Below are positions 17,707 to 24,809 of a DNA stretch of 64,000 nucleotides, piece by piece. The stretch's first letter is position 1. Each line of letters starts with the position of its first letter. Both the position numbers and the translations under genes were made by a program. The notes under the pieces are model-generated. The model saw nothing but the letters and a program-made list of their open reading frames with translations, was not told where the DNA came from and ran no database searches. Origin of the DNA: Deltaproteobacteria bacterium (GTDB lineage: Bacteria; Myxococcota; UBA727; VGSZ01); the NCBI GenBank assembly GCA_016177705.1, contig JACOUT010000008.1, positions 167,677 to 231,676 on the forward strand. The letters run 5' to 3'.

Positions 17707-20112
17707 ATGATGTCGTCGTCTCATCGTTGGGGAGGGTTCGCCTCCTTGGTCGCCGCCACGGCGTTTTTCCTCGGCTGCCCCGAGCCCCCGGGCAACGGCG
17801 ACGCCGGCCCCCAGCAGGTCTGCGACGACGGCATCCGCCAGTGCGACAACGACCGCCTGTGCGGCGGCGGCTACTGCGACAAGGACGGCGATGGCGACGA
17901 CATCGCGGCCGCCGACGACCCGCTCGGCTGCTGCGTGCAGCTCGTCTGCGACAGCAACGACGACTGCGAAGAAAACGAGAAGTGCGACTTCCGCCGCGGT
18001 ATCTGCATCCCACGCGATCTGTGTGATCCCGCGGCGGAGAACGGCGGCCAGTGCGATCTCGACGGCGACGGCACTCCCGAGGTGGATTGCTGCGGCGCCG
18101 GCCAGCTCTGTGAGTACACGGGCGGCGTGCCCCAGTGCGTCGACAACCCACCGGCGGCGGCCGACTGCTTCGTGGCCGTCGGCGGCCGCGCGCTCGCCAC
18201 GGCGCCCGGCGACACCGAGGCGAACCCGGGCATCGCGGTCGACGGCCAGGCCCTTCACCTCGACGCAACCGCGACCGACGCCACCGGCAAGCTGGTGCCG
18301 CACGCGGTCTTCACGTGGACCGGCGGCCCCGACGCCACCGGCGCGTTCACCGGCACCTGCGCCGGCCCCGACGTCTGCCAGGTCACCGTGACCGCAGCCT
18401 CGGGCACCGCCACCTGCGACGCCGTCATCAGCGTCTACCCGGCGCACACCGCCGGCACGCACCGCCTGGTCGCCATCGACGCCGTCACCGGCCTGCCCAT
18501 CGAGGGCGCGCTCGCTACCGCCAACGTCGGCGGCCTGCAGCAGGACACCACGGATGCCAACGGCATCGCCGAGTTCCCGGCCGGAGCGGCCACCTCGGTG
18601 TCGGTGTTCCCGAACGGCCACCAGTGGCAGACCATCATCGACCCGCCCGAGGACGCGCTGATCGTGACCGCGCCCATCCCGGCCGGCAACGACGTCGCCG
18701 GCATCAAGGGCACCTTCGACTTCGACGCGGTGCACACCATCGGCGACATCAAGCTCGGCCTGTCGGGCACCTCGATCTCGGCCAACATCACCGACCTGAA
18801 CTTCTCGAACATCATCGGCGAGATCGCCGACTACAACGTCGAGATCGAGGGCGTCACCGATCCGGGCGGCCAAGTGGTGCCGCTGCCCTCGGGCCTCGTG
18901 CTCATGCTCGGCCAGGAGCCGATCAAGGGCAACTACGTCACGTTCGGCAACGCAGGCAGGAACATCGGGTGGGCGCTCGGCGGCCAGGTGCGCCTGGCGG
19001 AGATCGGCGAGATCATCTCGAGTGTGGCAGCTTCCGACGACGTCAACGTCGGCAACATCCTCGGCGCCGTGTTGCCGTTCTTCGCCACCTTCGACCACGC
19101 GGTGCTGTCGGGCGGCGCGCTCGACAACCTGACGGCGTCAGCGCGTCCCTGCAACGACGACGGCGACTGCAACGACGGCTTCTGCGTCAGTGGACACTGC
19201 GCCGCGTCGGGAACCGGCCAGCCCACCGAGAACGACGAGCCCATCCCGTACGAGAGCTGGTCGTTCCCCGAGCAGACCATTCGGCCCGACACGTTGCTCG
19301 CGCAGTCGGCGCAGTACGACATGCCGAGCCTGCCCTGCACGCCCGGCGGCTATGCTGCCGGCTCCTGCGCGGCGGTCGTCGAGGGCGGCTCGCCGTACCA
19401 GAGCGGCGCCATCCTGCTCACCGGCGTCATCGTGCCCGGCGTCGGCCTGGTCCCACTCGGCCTCACCGCCGGCCTCGACGACCCGGACGATCAGGACACC
19501 AACGACCAGCGCGACGGTGAGCTCGACTACAACGGCGACAACGCGCCCGAGAGCGGCACCGCGCTCATCGACTACGCGCCGCCGCACGACGGCCTCGAAG
19601 GTCACCCCTTCGTCACGCTGGCCATCGCCATCGATATCGACGCGCTCACCGACTCGGGCGGCGACTTCGGCGCCTCGGTGCTGCTGCACGTGACGCCGAA
19701 GTACGGCACCTCCAACACCTTCTCCGGCGACTTCCTCGAGTCCCAGGGCGGCACCTTCACGGCGGGCGCTGCCGGCTCGTTCGCGCTGCAGGCCAAGGGC
19801 GTGGCCGACTTCTACAGCGTCAACGTCGACGACGGCGGCGACACCGAGTGGAACGTCTGGTTCACCGACGATGCCACCACGTTTGCCCCCGGCGACTTCC
19901 ACCCTGACCCGGCCGTCGCCGCGGCGCGCTTCACGCACGCCGATGTGCAGGCCTACCGCCTCGGCAACGGCTACACCGCGGTGCCGGTGCCGACGAGCTT
20001 CGACCAGCTCTTCACCTTCAACGGCACCAACTTCGAGAACATGCTCTTCTACATGGGCGCGTGGTCGAGCGAGTCCTGCAAGGACAACGGCGTGTGCGAC
20101 TCGACGCCCTGA
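17707..20112 (+). CDS. Large Cys-rich lipoprotein with carboxypeptidase-regulatory-like domain
   Basis: 801 residues. A signal segment ends in FFLGC, then CPEPPGNGDAGP. Residues 37-150 carry many Cys in pairs (VCDDGIRQCDNDRLCGGGYC and similar), as in the disulfide-rich repeats of myxobacterial surface proteins. An Ig-like segment follows, and then HRLVAIDAVTGLPIEGALA with DTTDANGIAEF, typical of a CarboxypepD_reg-like beta sandwich. A second small Cys cluster is near 480 (CNDDGDCNDGFC). The rest is beta-rich and unassigned. The domain order resembles the lipoprotein at 46410-48926. It stands alone on this strand and is closed by the terminator at 20139. The 224 bases before it contain no other gene. 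Confidence 0.75.
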   Translation: MMSSSHRWGGFASLVAATAFFLGCPEPPGNGDAGPQQVCDDGIRQCDNDRLCGGGYCDKDGDGDDIAAADDPLGCCVQLVCDSNDDCEENEKCDFRRGICIPRDLCDPAAENGGQCDLDGDGTPEVDCCGAGQLCEYTGGVPQCVDNPPAAADCFVAVGGRALATAPGDTEANPGIAVDGQALHLDATATDATGKLVPHAVFTWTGGPDATGAFTGTCAGPDVCQVTVTAASGTATCDAVISVYPAHTAGTHRLVAIDAVTGLPIEGALATANVGGLQQDTTDANGIAEFPAGAATSVSVFPNGHQWQTIIDPPEDALIVTAPIPAGNDVAGIKGTFDFDAVHTIGDIKLGLSGTSISANITDLNFSNIIGEIADYNVEIEGVTDPGGQVVPLPSGLVLMLGQEPIKGNYVTFGNAGRNIGWALGGQVRLAEIGEIISSVAASDDVNVGNILGAVLPFFATFDHAVLSGGALDNLTASARPCNDDGDCNDGFCVSGHCAASGTGQPTENDEPIPYESWSFPEQTIRPDTLLAQSAQYDMPSLPCTPGGYAAGSCAAVVEGGSPYQSGAILLTGVIVPGVGLVPLGLTAGLDDPDDQDTNDQRDGELDYNGDNAPESGTALIDYAPPHDGLEGHPFVTLAIAIDIDALTDSGGDFGASVLLHVTPKYGTSNTFSGDFLESQGGTFTAGAAGSFALQAKGVADFYSVNVDDGGDTEWNVWFTDDATTFAPGDFHPDPAVAAARFTHADVQAYRLGNGYTAVPVPTSFDQLFTFNGTNFENMLFYMGAWSSESCKDNGVCDSTP

Positions 20113-20138
20113 CCGCGGTTGACTGTCTCTGACCTACC

Positions 20139-20164
20139 AGCGGGGCGCCTTCGGGCGCCCCGCT
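20139..20164 (+). terminator. Rho-independent-type terminator after the 801-residue lipoprotein gene
   Basis: A perfect 11-bp GC-rich stem (AGCGGGGCGCC / GGCGCCCCGCT) with the stable TTCG tetraloop, followed by CGTTTGTG. It separates the lipoprotein gene from the first of three palindrome-controlled units. Confidence 0.8.
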
Positions 20165-20183
20165 CGTTTGTGCGCCCTGAAAC

Positions 20184-20205
20184 GGCGTTCCGCCGGTGGA
20201 ACGCC
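20184..20205 (+). promoter_or_regulatory. Palindromic operator/enhancer, copy 1
   Basis: Perfect inverted repeat GGCGTTCC-N6-GGAACGCC preceded by TGAAAC. The same element occurs at 21308 and 22616, each time between a hairpin terminator and the next gene. Its centre lies about 76 bases before the transcript start predicted from the sigma54-like element. I infer a binding site for a dimeric activator; the regulator is not in this window. Confidence 0.65.
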
Positions 20206-20244
20206 CCGCCACCACGCGACGGCCTTCGGACGCGGCGTTCGCCG

Positions 20245-20260
20245 TGGCACGCGCCACGCA
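20245..20260 (+). promoter_or_regulatory. Sigma54-like -24/-12 promoter, unit 1
   Basis: TGGCACGCGCCACGCA matches the -24 element TGGCAC exactly and the -12 GCA with the right spacing; the two bases before GC differ from TT. The predicted transcript start is near 20271, 24 bases before the GTG. Inference from consensus and from its recurrence in three units. Confidence 0.5.
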
Positions 20261-20294
20261 TCAGCGGGTCAGCACCCACCCCAAGGAGGCCACC

Positions 20295-21224
20295 GTGAAG
20301 ACCTGCAGCAATGACCCCCGCGTCGCCCACCACCACAACGTCGTGCGTCGCACCAGCGCGGACCTGGAGCGGGTTGCCGGCGAGGCGCTCGTGTCCCGCA
20401 TCGACGCCGACCGCTTCGTGCGCACCAGCGTGCGCGTCGAAGATCTGCACCTGCGCATCGACGGTCCGGGCCTGTCCCCGATGCCGCCCTCGCAGGGAAA
20501 CCGCTGCGGCCATGGCTTCGCCCAGGGCGTCGGCGGCGGCGACGTCGCGGCGGCCCAGCGCGCTCGCCTCGATGAGGTCGCCAAGCTCGCGGGCGCCCTC
20601 GCCGAGCTCAAGGCCGACTACCGGGCGTGGCGCCTGGAGAACCCGAACGCGGTCGAGCCCGGCAACGGCACTCGTTCGCTCGGCGAGATCCTCGATGACC
20701 CGTCGCTGTCGACGGGCGACATGTGCATCGACATCGTCGAGGTGATCTTCCACGAGCGCCCCGAGGCGGCCGACGAGCTGCGAGCGACCATTCCCAACGG
20801 CGAGATCCCCGCCGAGCGGCAGGCGCCGGACGCCGGAAGCACCGGCTCGAGCCCCGGCAGCAACACCGACATCTCCCGCGGCATCTTCTCGGCGTTCGGC
20901 ATGGGGGCGAACCTGCTGGGCGGCTTGTTGTCGAGCCCGCTCGCCATTCCGCTGCTGACCGCGGCCTGCGCGGTCATCCCGGGTGCGCAAGTCATCGCCC
21001 CGTTCATCCCGGTCATCGCGCCGATCGCCGGCATGGCGCTCTCCGGCGTCGGCGGCATGGCCTCGCACGTCGGGCAGGGGCAGGCCCCGGGCCTCGACCC
21101 CTCGAGCCTCGCCAGCCCCGACATGCTCGCGCAGCTCCTTCCCGCGATCACCGGCACGCTCGGCGGCGGCGCGGCGACCAACGCGGCCGCGCCGGCCGCG
21201 CCCCTGCCGGTGCCTGCGACCTGA
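20295..21224 (+). CDS. Unrecognised protein with glycine-rich hydrophobic core, unit 1
   Basis: 309 residues from GTG 20295, selected because AAGGAGG precedes it by five bases and because the predicted promoter lies upstream at 20245. No signal peptide. Order: charged N-terminus with helix (about 85-115), a motif LDDPSLSTGDMCIDIVEVIF (133-152) that resembles one in the next gene, a polar linker (165-192), then a long Gly/Ala/Pro-rich hydrophobic stretch (about 196-259) that could insert into a membrane. The lack of Sec signal with a hydrophobic middle recalls translocators or effectors of non-Sec secretion, but I cannot assign a family. It is closed by its own terminator at 21251. Confidence 0.6.
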   Translation: MKTCSNDPRVAHHHNVVRRTSADLERVAGEALVSRIDADRFVRTSVRVEDLHLRIDGPGLSPMPPSQGNRCGHGFAQGVGGGDVAAAQRARLDEVAKLAGALAELKADYRAWRLENPNAVEPGNGTRSLGEILDDPSLSTGDMCIDIVEVIFHERPEAADELRATIPNGEIPAERQAPDAGSTGSSPGSNTDISRGIFSAFGMGANLLGGLLSSPLAIPLLTAACAVIPGAQVIAPFIPVIAPIAGMALSGVGGMASHVGQGQAPGLDPSSLASPDMLAQLLPAITGTLGGGAATNAAAPAAPLPVPAT

Positions 21225-21250
21225 GCTGGCCGACAGCAGCACACCGATCG

Positions 21251-21284
21251 AACGGGGCGGCGATGGCCGCCCCGTTCGTTTTTT
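21251..21284 (+). terminator. Rho-independent terminator, unit 1
   Basis: An 11-bp perfect stem (AACGGGGCGGC / GCCGCCCCGTT) with GATG loop followed by CG and six T residues. A textbook intrinsic terminator. Confidence 0.9.
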
Positions 21285-21307
21285 CCACCGGCCTGGCCAC
21301 TGAAACC

Positions 21308-21327
21308 GCGTTCCGCCCGCGGAACGC
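21308..21327 (+). promoter_or_regulatory. Palindromic operator/enhancer, copy 2
   Basis: GCGTTCC-N6-GGAACGC, preceded by TGAAACC. Over the 28 bases from TGAAAC to the end it differs from copy 1 at three positions. Its centre lies about 80 bases before the predicted transcript start. Confidence 0.65.
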
Positions 21328-21371
21328 CGTGGACGGGACGGCCCTCGGAAAATCCAAAGAAAGCAAGATGT

Positions 21372-21387
21372 TGGCAGGCAGGTCGCT
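21372..21387 (+). promoter_or_regulatory. Sigma54-like -24/-12 promoter, unit 2
   Basis: TGGCAGGCAGGTCGCT has TGGCA and T-GCT at the -24/-12 spacing. A second -24-like sequence, TGGCACG at 21390, lacks a good -12 partner. The predicted transcript start is near 21398, giving a leader of about 65 bases before ATG 21463. Confidence 0.45.
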
Positions 21388-21462
21388 CCTGGCACGAATC
21401 GAGGAATAGCCCCGCCCAGCAACGACAACGCGGCTGAGCGCCGCACCACCACGGAGGACGCA

Positions 21463-22542
21463 ATGGCAGACGACTTCTTCAGCGCGATGGGCAAGGCGAT
21501 CAGCAACCAGTGGGATCGCTCGGTCAAGGAGCTCCAGCAGGACTTCGGCGCCGACCTTCGTCGCGTCGTCGACAAGACCGAGAACGAAGGCTTCCTGCAG
21601 GGCGCCTTCGAGGCCGCCGACGTGTTCTCGCCCGGCAACCTCACCGCCGAGGTGCTCGACGGCTTCAACATCATCCCCGAGGACCCCGGCCTCAAGGAGC
21701 TGGTGTCGGGCGGCGTCAACCTCGGCGTCGGCCTGGCGGTGGGCGCGGCCGGTGGCCCGGTGGGCTTCGCCGTGCAAGGCGCCGGCATGTTGCTGGCCGG
21801 CAAGGACCTGATGGAGGCGGTCGGCGCCTGCACCACCCCGAACGCTGGCGCGATCGCCCAGCGCCCCACCGCGGCGCAGACCCCGCGCAGCCCGCAGGAC
21901 GCCAAGCGCGCCGCCGTCGCGGCCGCCAAGGAGGCCGCCATCGCGCGCGTCGAGGACAAGGTGGCCCTCGCCGAGGCACGCCGTCGACTCGACCACGCCG
22001 TGCCGGCCAGCGGCGGCTACTGCGACTGCGGCAGCGTCGCCGACGGCAGCCGGACCTCGATCGCCGAGCTGATGAAGCGCCTGCGCGAGCTGTACGGCGA
22101 GGACAAGACCGGAAAGGCCGACGCCGAGATCGACAAGCTCCTCAACAACAAGAGCCTCTGCTTCGAGGACCTGATCTTCCTGCTCATGCGCACCGTCATC
22201 AAGCAAGGCCAGACCGAGGTGAGGGCGCTCGCGGACGAGCTGCGGGGGGTCGGCGAGAAGAACCGCGGGGACCGCAAGGAGATGAACGGCGAAATCGCGG
22301 AGCTGCATCGCCAGTACGCCGCGACCAAGGATCCCGCCGCGCGCGAGCAGCTCGGCAACCAGATCCGCGAGCTCGAGGACAAGCGGGAGCTGACGGTCGA
22401 GGAGCGCATGGAGTCGCGCGCGGAGAAGGCCGAGGAGCTGAAGAACGCGCTGCAGAAGCTGAGCGAGATGCAGCAGGCGCTCTCGAACGTGCTCAACACC
22501 CAGCACGAGACCGCGATGGGGGCCATCCGCAACATCCGCTAG
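21463..22542 (+). CDS. Unrecognised protein with hydrophobic segment and C-terminal coiled coil, unit 2
   Basis: 359 residues; CGGAGGA precedes the ATG. No signal peptide. A Gly/Val-rich hydrophobic stretch lies at about 79-118, an Ala/Lys-rich helix at 145-180, CDC at 187-189, a motif LLNNKSLCFEDLIFLLMRTV (226-245) that parallels residues 133-152 of the unit 1 protein, and a charged coiled coil at about 250-345. The combination of hydrophobic segment and coiled coil is like membrane-inserting translocators of secretion systems, but no family match is claimed. Regulated by the palindrome at 21308 and the element at 21372 if the inference is right. Confidence 0.6.
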   Translation: MADDFFSAMGKAISNQWDRSVKELQQDFGADLRRVVDKTENEGFLQGAFEAADVFSPGNLTAEVLDGFNIIPEDPGLKELVSGGVNLGVGLAVGAAGGPVGFAVQGAGMLLAGKDLMEAVGACTTPNAGAIAQRPTAAQTPRSPQDAKRAAVAAAKEAAIARVEDKVALAEARRRLDHAVPASGGYCDCGSVADGSRTSIAELMKRLRELYGEDKTGKADAEIDKLLNNKSLCFEDLIFLLMRTVIKQGQTEVRALADELRGVGEKNRGDRKEMNGEIAELHRQYAATKDPAAREQLGNQIRELEDKRELTVEERMESRAEKAEELKNALQKLSEMQQALSNVLNTQHETAMGAIRNIR

Positions 22543-22569
22543 CCGGCGCGGCAGCGGGAGACGGTCGGG

Positions 22570-22597
22570 GGGCAGGCGCGGGCGACCGCGCCCGCCC
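22570..22597 (+). terminator. Hairpin terminator, unit 2
   Basis: Core 7-bp stem GGCGCGG / CCGCGCC with GCGA loop, extended by further G-C pairs around one A-C mismatch, followed by CTTCCTT. It lies 28 bases after the stop. Confidence 0.65.
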
Positions 22598-22615
22598 CTT
22601 CCTTGGCCGTTTCGC

Positions 22616-22636
22616 GCGTTTCACCCGCGGAACGCG
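22616..22636 (+). promoter_or_regulatory. Palindromic operator/enhancer, copy 3
   Basis: GCGTTTCACCCGCGGAACGC: the right half (GGAACGC) is intact, the left half has one change (TTTC for TTCC). It aligns with copy 2 over 21 bases with three differences. Its centre is about 74 bases before the predicted transcript start. Confidence 0.55.
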
Positions 22637-22673
22637 CGCGCCGCCACGGTCGCGTCCCAACGCCAGCAGATTC

Positions 22674-22689
22674 TGGCATCCCGCTTGGA
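22674..22689 (+). promoter_or_regulatory. Sigma54-like -24/-12 promoter, unit 3
   Basis: TGGCATCCCGCTTGGA has TGGCA and TTG at the -24/-12 spacing, with G instead of C at the last key position. The predicted transcript start is near 22700, about 19 bases before ATG 22719. Confidence 0.45.
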
Positions 22690-22718
22690 TTGTCTCTGGT
22701 GCCCCCGAGGAGTCCACG

Positions 22719-24365
22719 ATGCAGCACCCCTCCGACCAGCCGAACCAAGCGGCCAGCCGCCGACGCGTCCGCACCGACGGCAGCCAGAGCCTCACGGACG
22801 TCGCGCGCCTGGCGTGCGGCGACGTCCGGCTCGCCGCACTGCTCGGCGACCTGAACCCGGGGCTGCCGAAGAGCGGGCAGCTCCCGTCCGGCACCAATGT
22901 CGTGTGTCCCTTGAAATCAGAGGTGCAAGCCTTTGCAAAAAAGATGGATTTCGTGGTGGGGCTTTCTCCGGATGGCTCGAACGGCACGGCGGCACGGCGA
23001 CGATGGGCGCAGCACGTTGGAGCGGCGCGCGCGACCGCGCCGCTTGGCGCTGAGGCGCTCGCGCGCTCGCTGCTGTCACGCGGTCTCGCCGTTGGAGAAG
23101 CGGGGCGGCGACTGGCGCGGCAGGCCACTACGGCAGGGTTGCAGGCGCTTGCCCACCACGCTGACCCGAAGGTGCGCGCGGTGGGCGAGGCTGCCCTGCT
23201 GAACGCCCTGTACCCGAAGGCCAAGAGCCGCCTGCACGCGGTCAGAAGCCTGCTCGAGGCCACCGGTCGTCCGGGCGGCTTCCGCGCGGTGCTCGAGGCG
23301 TGCGAGCGGTCGCCAGCGGAGGCCGACGCGGTCCTCACGGCGGTCGCGGTCGCGGCGCCCCTTCGGGCCGCGCTCATCGAGGAGGCGCCGCGCATCGCCA
23401 AGGTGCTCGGCCAGGCGCGCCAGATCAAGGAGCTCGAGCGCGGCGCACGGGACGTAGCGGTACGGGGCCAGCCCGAACTGGCGGCGCTCGTGGCCGCGCT
23501 GAGCGACGGCGTGGAGCCGCTGACCACCGAGCGCGCGGACGCGCTCGGGCTTGGCGCCGAGGCGGCCGCCCTGTCGGCCCATTGCGCCCAGCTGCAGCTC
23601 GCCATGGCGGGCGCCGAGGGGAGCCTCGCGCGCTCGCCGGACGCCATTCGGGCGCTCGCGCTCGGCAACGACGGCCCGAACCTGTCGCGGCCGTGGCCTC
23701 TCCTCGCCACCGTCTGCCGACAGCTCGGGCGCTTGCTCGACGCGGCACGGGCGACCGCGCTCGACGAGGGCCTCGGTGGGCTCGTGCCGCGGCAGGGCGG
23801 GCGCGTGTCGGTCGAGGGCGCTCCGGCGTGCCTGTCGGTGGCAGAGCTGCGGGCGCGCGCCGCGGTGTGCGCTCGAACCGACGACGAGGGTGACGCGCTC
23901 GCCGCGCGGCTGGCGCCGTCGGTGGTCGAGCTCTTTGGTTTCGTGCGACCGCCCCCGACCATCGACGGCGGGCCGATGCACGCGCGGCGCGCCCGCCGCC
24001 GCGCAGCCTTCGATCACGCGGTCGCAGCGCGCGGAGAGGTCACTGGTGAGGGGGCGGCCACGCTCGTCGCCGAGGCGCTCGAGCGCGCGCGCGACCTGGG
24101 CATGGGCTCGGCGGCGCAGCTCAACCGCCGCCAGATCGACGCGGCCATCGAGGTCGCCCGCGGGCTACCGGGCTCGCTCTCGGTTCATCGCCGCCCGATG
24201 TCGGAGCTCGGACGCGCGCTGGTGGTCGCCGCCATGGCTCTCGATCGCGAGGCCGGGTCGGTGCTGTTGCGCCCGACCGGCCGCGAGGCGGTCGCGCGGC
24301 ACGTGGAACGGCACGCCGGGCGTGTCTTGTCGGCGGCGGCGTGTCGCATCGCCGCCGGCGCGTGA
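22719..24365 (+). CDS. Protein with N-terminal LysM-like domain and long helical region, unit 3
   Basis: 548 residues from ATG 22719 (CGAGGAG precedes). The frame is open far upstream, but those codons overlap the unit 2 gene out of frame and are ignored. Residues 22-64 (SQSLTDVARLACGDVRLAAL, NPGLP, LPSGTNVVCP) fit a LysM or phage-tail-X-like fold: disordered N-terminus, xxxVARxxxGDxRLA, NPGL, LPxGT, P. LysM modules bind glycan strands or sit in baseplates of contractile machines. The remaining 480 residues are almost entirely Ala/Leu/Arg helix and could be helical repeats. No signal peptide. Its stop is ten bases from the end of convergent rpsT. Confidence 0.6.
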   Translation: MQHPSDQPNQAASRRRVRTDGSQSLTDVARLACGDVRLAALLGDLNPGLPKSGQLPSGTNVVCPLKSEVQAFAKKMDFVVGLSPDGSNGTAARRRWAQHVGAARATAPLGAEALARSLLSRGLAVGEAGRRLARQATTAGLQALAHHADPKVRAVGEAALLNALYPKAKSRLHAVRSLLEATGRPGGFRAVLEACERSPAEADAVLTAVAVAAPLRAALIEEAPRIAKVLGQARQIKELERGARDVAVRGQPELAALVAALSDGVEPLTTERADALGLGAEAAALSAHCAQLQLAMAGAEGSLARSPDAIRALALGNDGPNLSRPWPLLATVCRQLGRLLDAARATALDEGLGGLVPRQGGRVSVEGAPACLSVAELRARAAVCARTDDEGDALAARLAPSVVELFGFVRPPPTIDGGPMHARRARRRAAFDHAVAARGEVTGEGAATLVAEALERARDLGMGSAAQLNRRQIDAAIEVARGLPGSLSVHRRPMSELGRALVVAAMALDREAGSVLLRPTGREAVARHVERHAGRVLSAAACRIAAGA

Positions 24366-24375
24366 GGCGGTCGCC

Positions 24376-24711
24376 TCAGGCCTTCTTGGGCGCCTTGGGC
24401 GCGCGGGCGCGGGTCGGCTTCGTCGTCGTCGCCGCCTCGGCCTTCCCGTTGCCGCCCTTGGCGGCCTGCTTCATCAGCCGCGACATGCGCCGGGCCGCGG
24501 TGCGCCAGTGCAGCGCGCCGCCCGACTTGGCCTTGGCGATGGCCGCCACGGCGGTCTTCACCTCGCCGGCGACCGGCGAGACCTTGCCGCTGGCGATCTC
24601 CTCACGCGCCTTCTTGATCTGCGTCTTGAGCGCGCTCTTGACGTTGCGGTTGCGCTCGCGGCGCTTCTCCGACTGCAGGTGACGCTTCCACGCGGACTTG
24701 TGACTGGCCAT
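24376..24711 (-). CDS. rpsT: 30S ribosomal protein S20
   Basis: 111 residues. The N-terminus MASHKSAWKRHLQSEKRRER and the RNVKSALKTQIKKAREEI stretch are typical of S20, which binds 16S rRNA early in assembly. It has a C-terminal tail of about 25 residues rich in Lys, Thr, Ala and Pro (TTTKPTRARAPKAPKKA) beyond the usual 85-90. Divergent from murJ, 98 bases between starts. Confidence 0.95.
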   Translation of the reverse strand: MASHKSAWKRHLQSEKRRERNRNVKSALKTQIKKAREEIASGKVSPVAGEVKTAVAAIAKAKSGGALHWRTAARRMSRLMKQAAKGGNGKAEAATTTKPTRARAPKAPKKA

Positions 24712-24809
24712 AGGTTGGTGCTCTGGTTCGTGCTCGGAAGCCCGGGGGCTCCGGAATGAAGGGGAACCCCGGCTGGTAGTGGCTGCGTGGGAGCCTGTAA
24801 AGGGAGCTG

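Noticed and set aside
21390..21405. TGGCACG as the main -24 element of unit 2
   Set aside because: The -24 half is perfect but the matching -12 position reads GG instead of GC; the element at 21372 fits better. Kept only as an alternative.
21510..22718. Upstream extension of the unit 3 gene into the unit 2 gene
   Set aside because: Those codons overlap the unit 2 gene out of frame, are Arg/Gly-rich, and would override the terminator and promoter between them.
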